This document shows, in pieces, positions 60,901 to 64,000 of a DNA stretch of 64,000 bases. Source of the stretch: Eopsaltria australis (Eukaryota; Chordata; Aves; Passeriformes; Petroicidae); contig JAVTVJ010000220.1 in the NCBI GenBank assembly GCA_034509425.1, forward strand, positions 2,294,001 through 2,358,000, written 5' to 3'. How positions within the stretch are numbered: the stretch's first letter is position 1; each line of letters starts with the position of its first letter. Below the pieces are notes generated by a model, which made no database searches, was not told where the DNA came from, and saw only the letters and a program-made list of their open reading frames with translations. The translations under genes and the position numbers were made by a program.

Positions 60901-63900
60901 TCCCCCAGCAGCTTCAGGCATTGAGAATGTTCAAAGGTTGATGATAGCAGCAAGCCAAGATGATGTCCCAGTGCTTGTGACACCAGTGCAGTCCTTACCT
61001 GAACCCCAGTCCCAGGAGCCCTGGCAGACACAGGGAAGCCATTACAGCTTTTGGCTGCTCTGAGCCCTATGCTGGATGCAGGTACCTGAGCTGAGTGAGG
61101 GTTTTTGAGAGCAAGCTGGCAAAAGGAGAGGAGTAATTGTTGAAATGCCACTGTTTACATCTGTAATGCAATTACACTCGAGCAGTTCCACTTTCTGTGA
61201 ACAAGTCTTAAAATCTGCTTCTATCTCCTTCAGCCATGAATTATTCATCCTTATGGATGAGGGTGATTGGGGTTTGGCTTTCACAGGCAGGTTTATTATG
61301 CCCACTTAGCTCCAACTGCTTTGGCATGCTCCAAGCCTCGGTTATTTTCCCAGCACTTGTTCTTAGCATTCATTGTTCTTGATGTTGAAACTTTTGGAGT
61401 ATGTAATTCAGCTCTGGTTTGGGGAGTGAGAGTCTGAGGGGAAGGAGAGGGTTGGTTTCTTTCTTTTGATTTCTTTGCAGCAAGCATGGGAAGAGTTTTT
61501 TGTTTAAATCTGTGCTAATTGCTAAGTTTGAAGGTAACTGTTGTATTATTACCATGTGTCAAAGAACTTGGATGTGAGGCACTTTGTATGTGTGGCTTGG
61601 GAGCTTTGGATCTTAAGGAAATAAAGCAGAATTTCAAAACGAGGTGGGATTGATGTGCTCTGCCCTTCAGGGAGAGTGATTCTGAGGGCTGCTGATATTG
61701 GGATATCATAACACAGGGGTGCCACCACCTCTGCAGCACCAGTGACACTCTGAGTTCTTCTGTTCTGACAATTTTTGTCATCTGCTTTGTACTGGGACTG
61801 CAGCACTCAGGTCTTGGTGTGTCTCATGTTAGTGATGCCTAGAGCTGATGTGCTAATGGGCTTCCATAAAACTTTCCATTTTAAATGTTATTTGTCCTTC
61901 ACTTTGAATATTAAATTTTTAGAAACTTAAAAAAAAAAAAAAGTCTGAGAGAGAATTACTGCATTTGTTTAAAGTTCTGAAAGCTTTTTTTAGCTGAAGA
62001 GTTCAAAGAGCGCATCTCACTAATCAGAGGAATATTTTTGCGTCCCCGGGGTGGTCACAGTGTTTTAATTGGAACTCAGGCTGCTTTGAAGTCCTTTTTA
62101 ATCCTCCCTGAGCTGGGGGAGAGGGTTTGAAGACAGAGCTGTAAATCTGAAATTTCTCTGGTTTATTTACATGTGTCTGGGGATGTGTGTAATTCGTTTT
62201 CGTGGATGAAGCCCATGGACAGCTGAGTGGGAAATGCTCTTCCTTGAGTGGGGAGGCCTGAGCCAAAGGTGGGGATTCTGCACAGGGAGCTCATGTGCTC
62301 CTGGATTTGTTCAAACCAGGGATTGAGCAACAGGCTCTGAATGGGAAATGAACTCTGTGGAAACAATGTGGTAACGAAACGTGAAGCTAAAAATCCCAGC
62401 AAAAAGCTGGGATTTAAAGTCATGTTTTAGGATTAACTGATTAGTACAGCATGCAAAAATGGTGTTGTATATTGATATTTGACTTTTGCCAGTTAGGAAG
62501 TAAAAGATTTACAAGGCAGTGCTTATGATTGATAGATTTAATCATCTATTAAATCAGTGTGGGGTTTCATTTTCTTACATTGAACTAGAGATTTTTGGGT
62601 GTCCCTAATGATATTGCTTAGTCTTTGTGCCTCAGTTTCCAAAATTCAGGCCTTGCTTTGGTCTGGTTTCTAGGGAATCTAATCCTACCTCACATATTTT
62701 ATGTACTTCATGAAACCACCACAAACAGAGCCTCAGTGGCAGCCTGATGGCATCTTAATACAAATACCCTGTGGCTGCTGACAGCACAAGCATTTTCCTT
62801 AGGCATTGTCTAATTTTGTTGTTCTGCTATTGATTTTCATGATAAATATCATAATTTATCAGCTGGATTTTCTCTACTTCAGTAAAGCTTTTAACCTCTC
62901 ACATTTGCTGAAACTTGGATGTTTTATGTTCTTCTCCTGGCAGAGGTGAGACATAATCTTTTACTGAATTTGGGTAGTTTTTAATTAATCAAAGCAGCAG
63001 GCTTAACCTCAATTTTCAATCTGAAAGAATAACTTAGAATTCCAGCTGAACATGCTTTTCATTCTTTCTAAAATTGTTACCATAAATTTACCTGTGACTG
63101 TTACTGACTTGATATTAAAAAAAAAACAACCAGTGAAAATAACTTCTAGTGTAGCTTAAAGTTGCAGGTTAAAGTGGCCATTGCTGCCATGAGATTGAAT
63201 AGGTATGTGATTGTAATCAGAAATAAATAAGAATAATATATGGGATGTCAAATCACTTCATATAAAAGCAGTTGAAAATATGGTCCAGACTCTCCCAAGG
63301 ACCTGTCTCCAGCCATTAATAGTATTTCCTCCTGCTCAAGGTTAGGGGCTTTGTGTTACTGCTGGCTAATATTTTCAGCTGATAAGAGTCTGTGTAAACA
63401 ACGGGATCAATAAAGATGTTGAAAACAATGCAAGGACTTAGGTAAATTAATATTCTGCAAGGATTATCTCAGGCAGGTGTCAAAAGAACAAGACCATCAA
63501 TTCAGTGCAATCTGTAAAATAGTCAAATGTACATAAATTGTCAGTAGCCAGCCTTGGCTGCAGCAGGAGCTCTCCTGTCAGACAGGAGCCCTGGCTATCT
63601 GGAAAAATGATGTCTCTGTGTTGGTAATTTCCATGGGGGTACATGCCCAGAAGGGCATGTTGGATACATGCAAATTACATTTGTTTTTAGGTTTTGGAGG
63701 ATTTTTGTGTCATGTCCCTGTGTCCCACTCCTCCTTCCTTGAGAAGAAGCTGATGATGTTTATTTCTAGGCTGGTCCAGGTCTCTTCAAATGTCTTGAGA
63801 GTGACCTTGCAGAATGGAGCCAGCAGAAGTTTGGTTTATTTGCATAGATATTCTTGCCTAATTTGTAATCTAAGGAGTTTGTTTTTTTTACTTCAGATCA

Positions 63901-64000
63901 TTCTGTTGTAACCAGCCCTCCCTGCTGGCCCTCAGCTTGGTGAGGAGCAAATCTCTGCATGAGCTTTTATTCATTGACATGAAAGTTAGAGAAACTTCTG

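Larger units (their letters stand above)
45658..64000 (+). other. MAD1L1: MAD1L1 large intron (runs off the right edge)
   Basis: After the donor ATATCAG|GTACGT at 45657/45658 I find no exon matching the next expected segment of MAD1 (human TPEDLSRFVVEL). MAD1L1 is known for very large introns, so this 18-kb tract is read as one intron. It contains CR1 remnants at 53690 and 57848, homopolymer runs (T near 55721 and 59819, A near 61929), a CpG-enriched patch near 47855-48010 and AT-rich blocks with homeodomain-like sites near 58725-58870, 59090-59400 and 61960-62180. None of the open frames inside looks like a gene. Confidence 0.65.

Overview
The window is vertebrate nuclear DNA and almost certainly from a bird. 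The genes have many short exons with GT/AG borders, four CpG-island promoters are present, and several repeats end in the tail typical of avian CR1 LINEs. The gene order EIF3B / SNX8 / NUDT1 / MRM2 / MAD1L1 is the block known from human 7p22.3. Assignments rest on reading the translated exons against remembered family sequences; no search was run. I found no new biological system. The strongest anomaly is a pair of frame-breaking duplications in MAD1L1.

Layout. 1-2100: first coding exon, promoter and part of intron 1 of EIF3B (minus strand). 2100-6700: promoter flank and intergenic DNA with two CR1 fragments. 6730-23503: complete SNX8 (plus strand, 11 coding exons, 450 aa), followed by its 3' UTR. 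28343-32860: complete NUDT1/MTH1 (minus strand, 3 coding exons, 156 aa), convergent with SNX8. 32860-35156: MRM2 (plus strand), sharing a CpG-island promoter with NUDT1. 35700-64000: 5' part of MAD1L1 (plus strand), with eight coding exons between 36984 and 45657; the remaining 18 kb looks like one large intron running off the window.

The genes are housekeeping neighbours, not a pathway. EIF3B is a translation initiation factor subunit, SNX8 an endosomal PX-BAR sorting nexin, NUDT1 sanitises oxidised nucleotides, MRM2 methylates mitochondrial 16S rRNA, and MAD1L1 is a spindle-checkpoint scaffold. SNX8, NUDT1 and MRM2 splice into clean open frames. MAD1L1 instead carries a probable 2-bp insertion and an exact 17-bp tandem duplication in two consecutive coding exons. 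Either the assembly is wrong there, or this allele or copy is broken.
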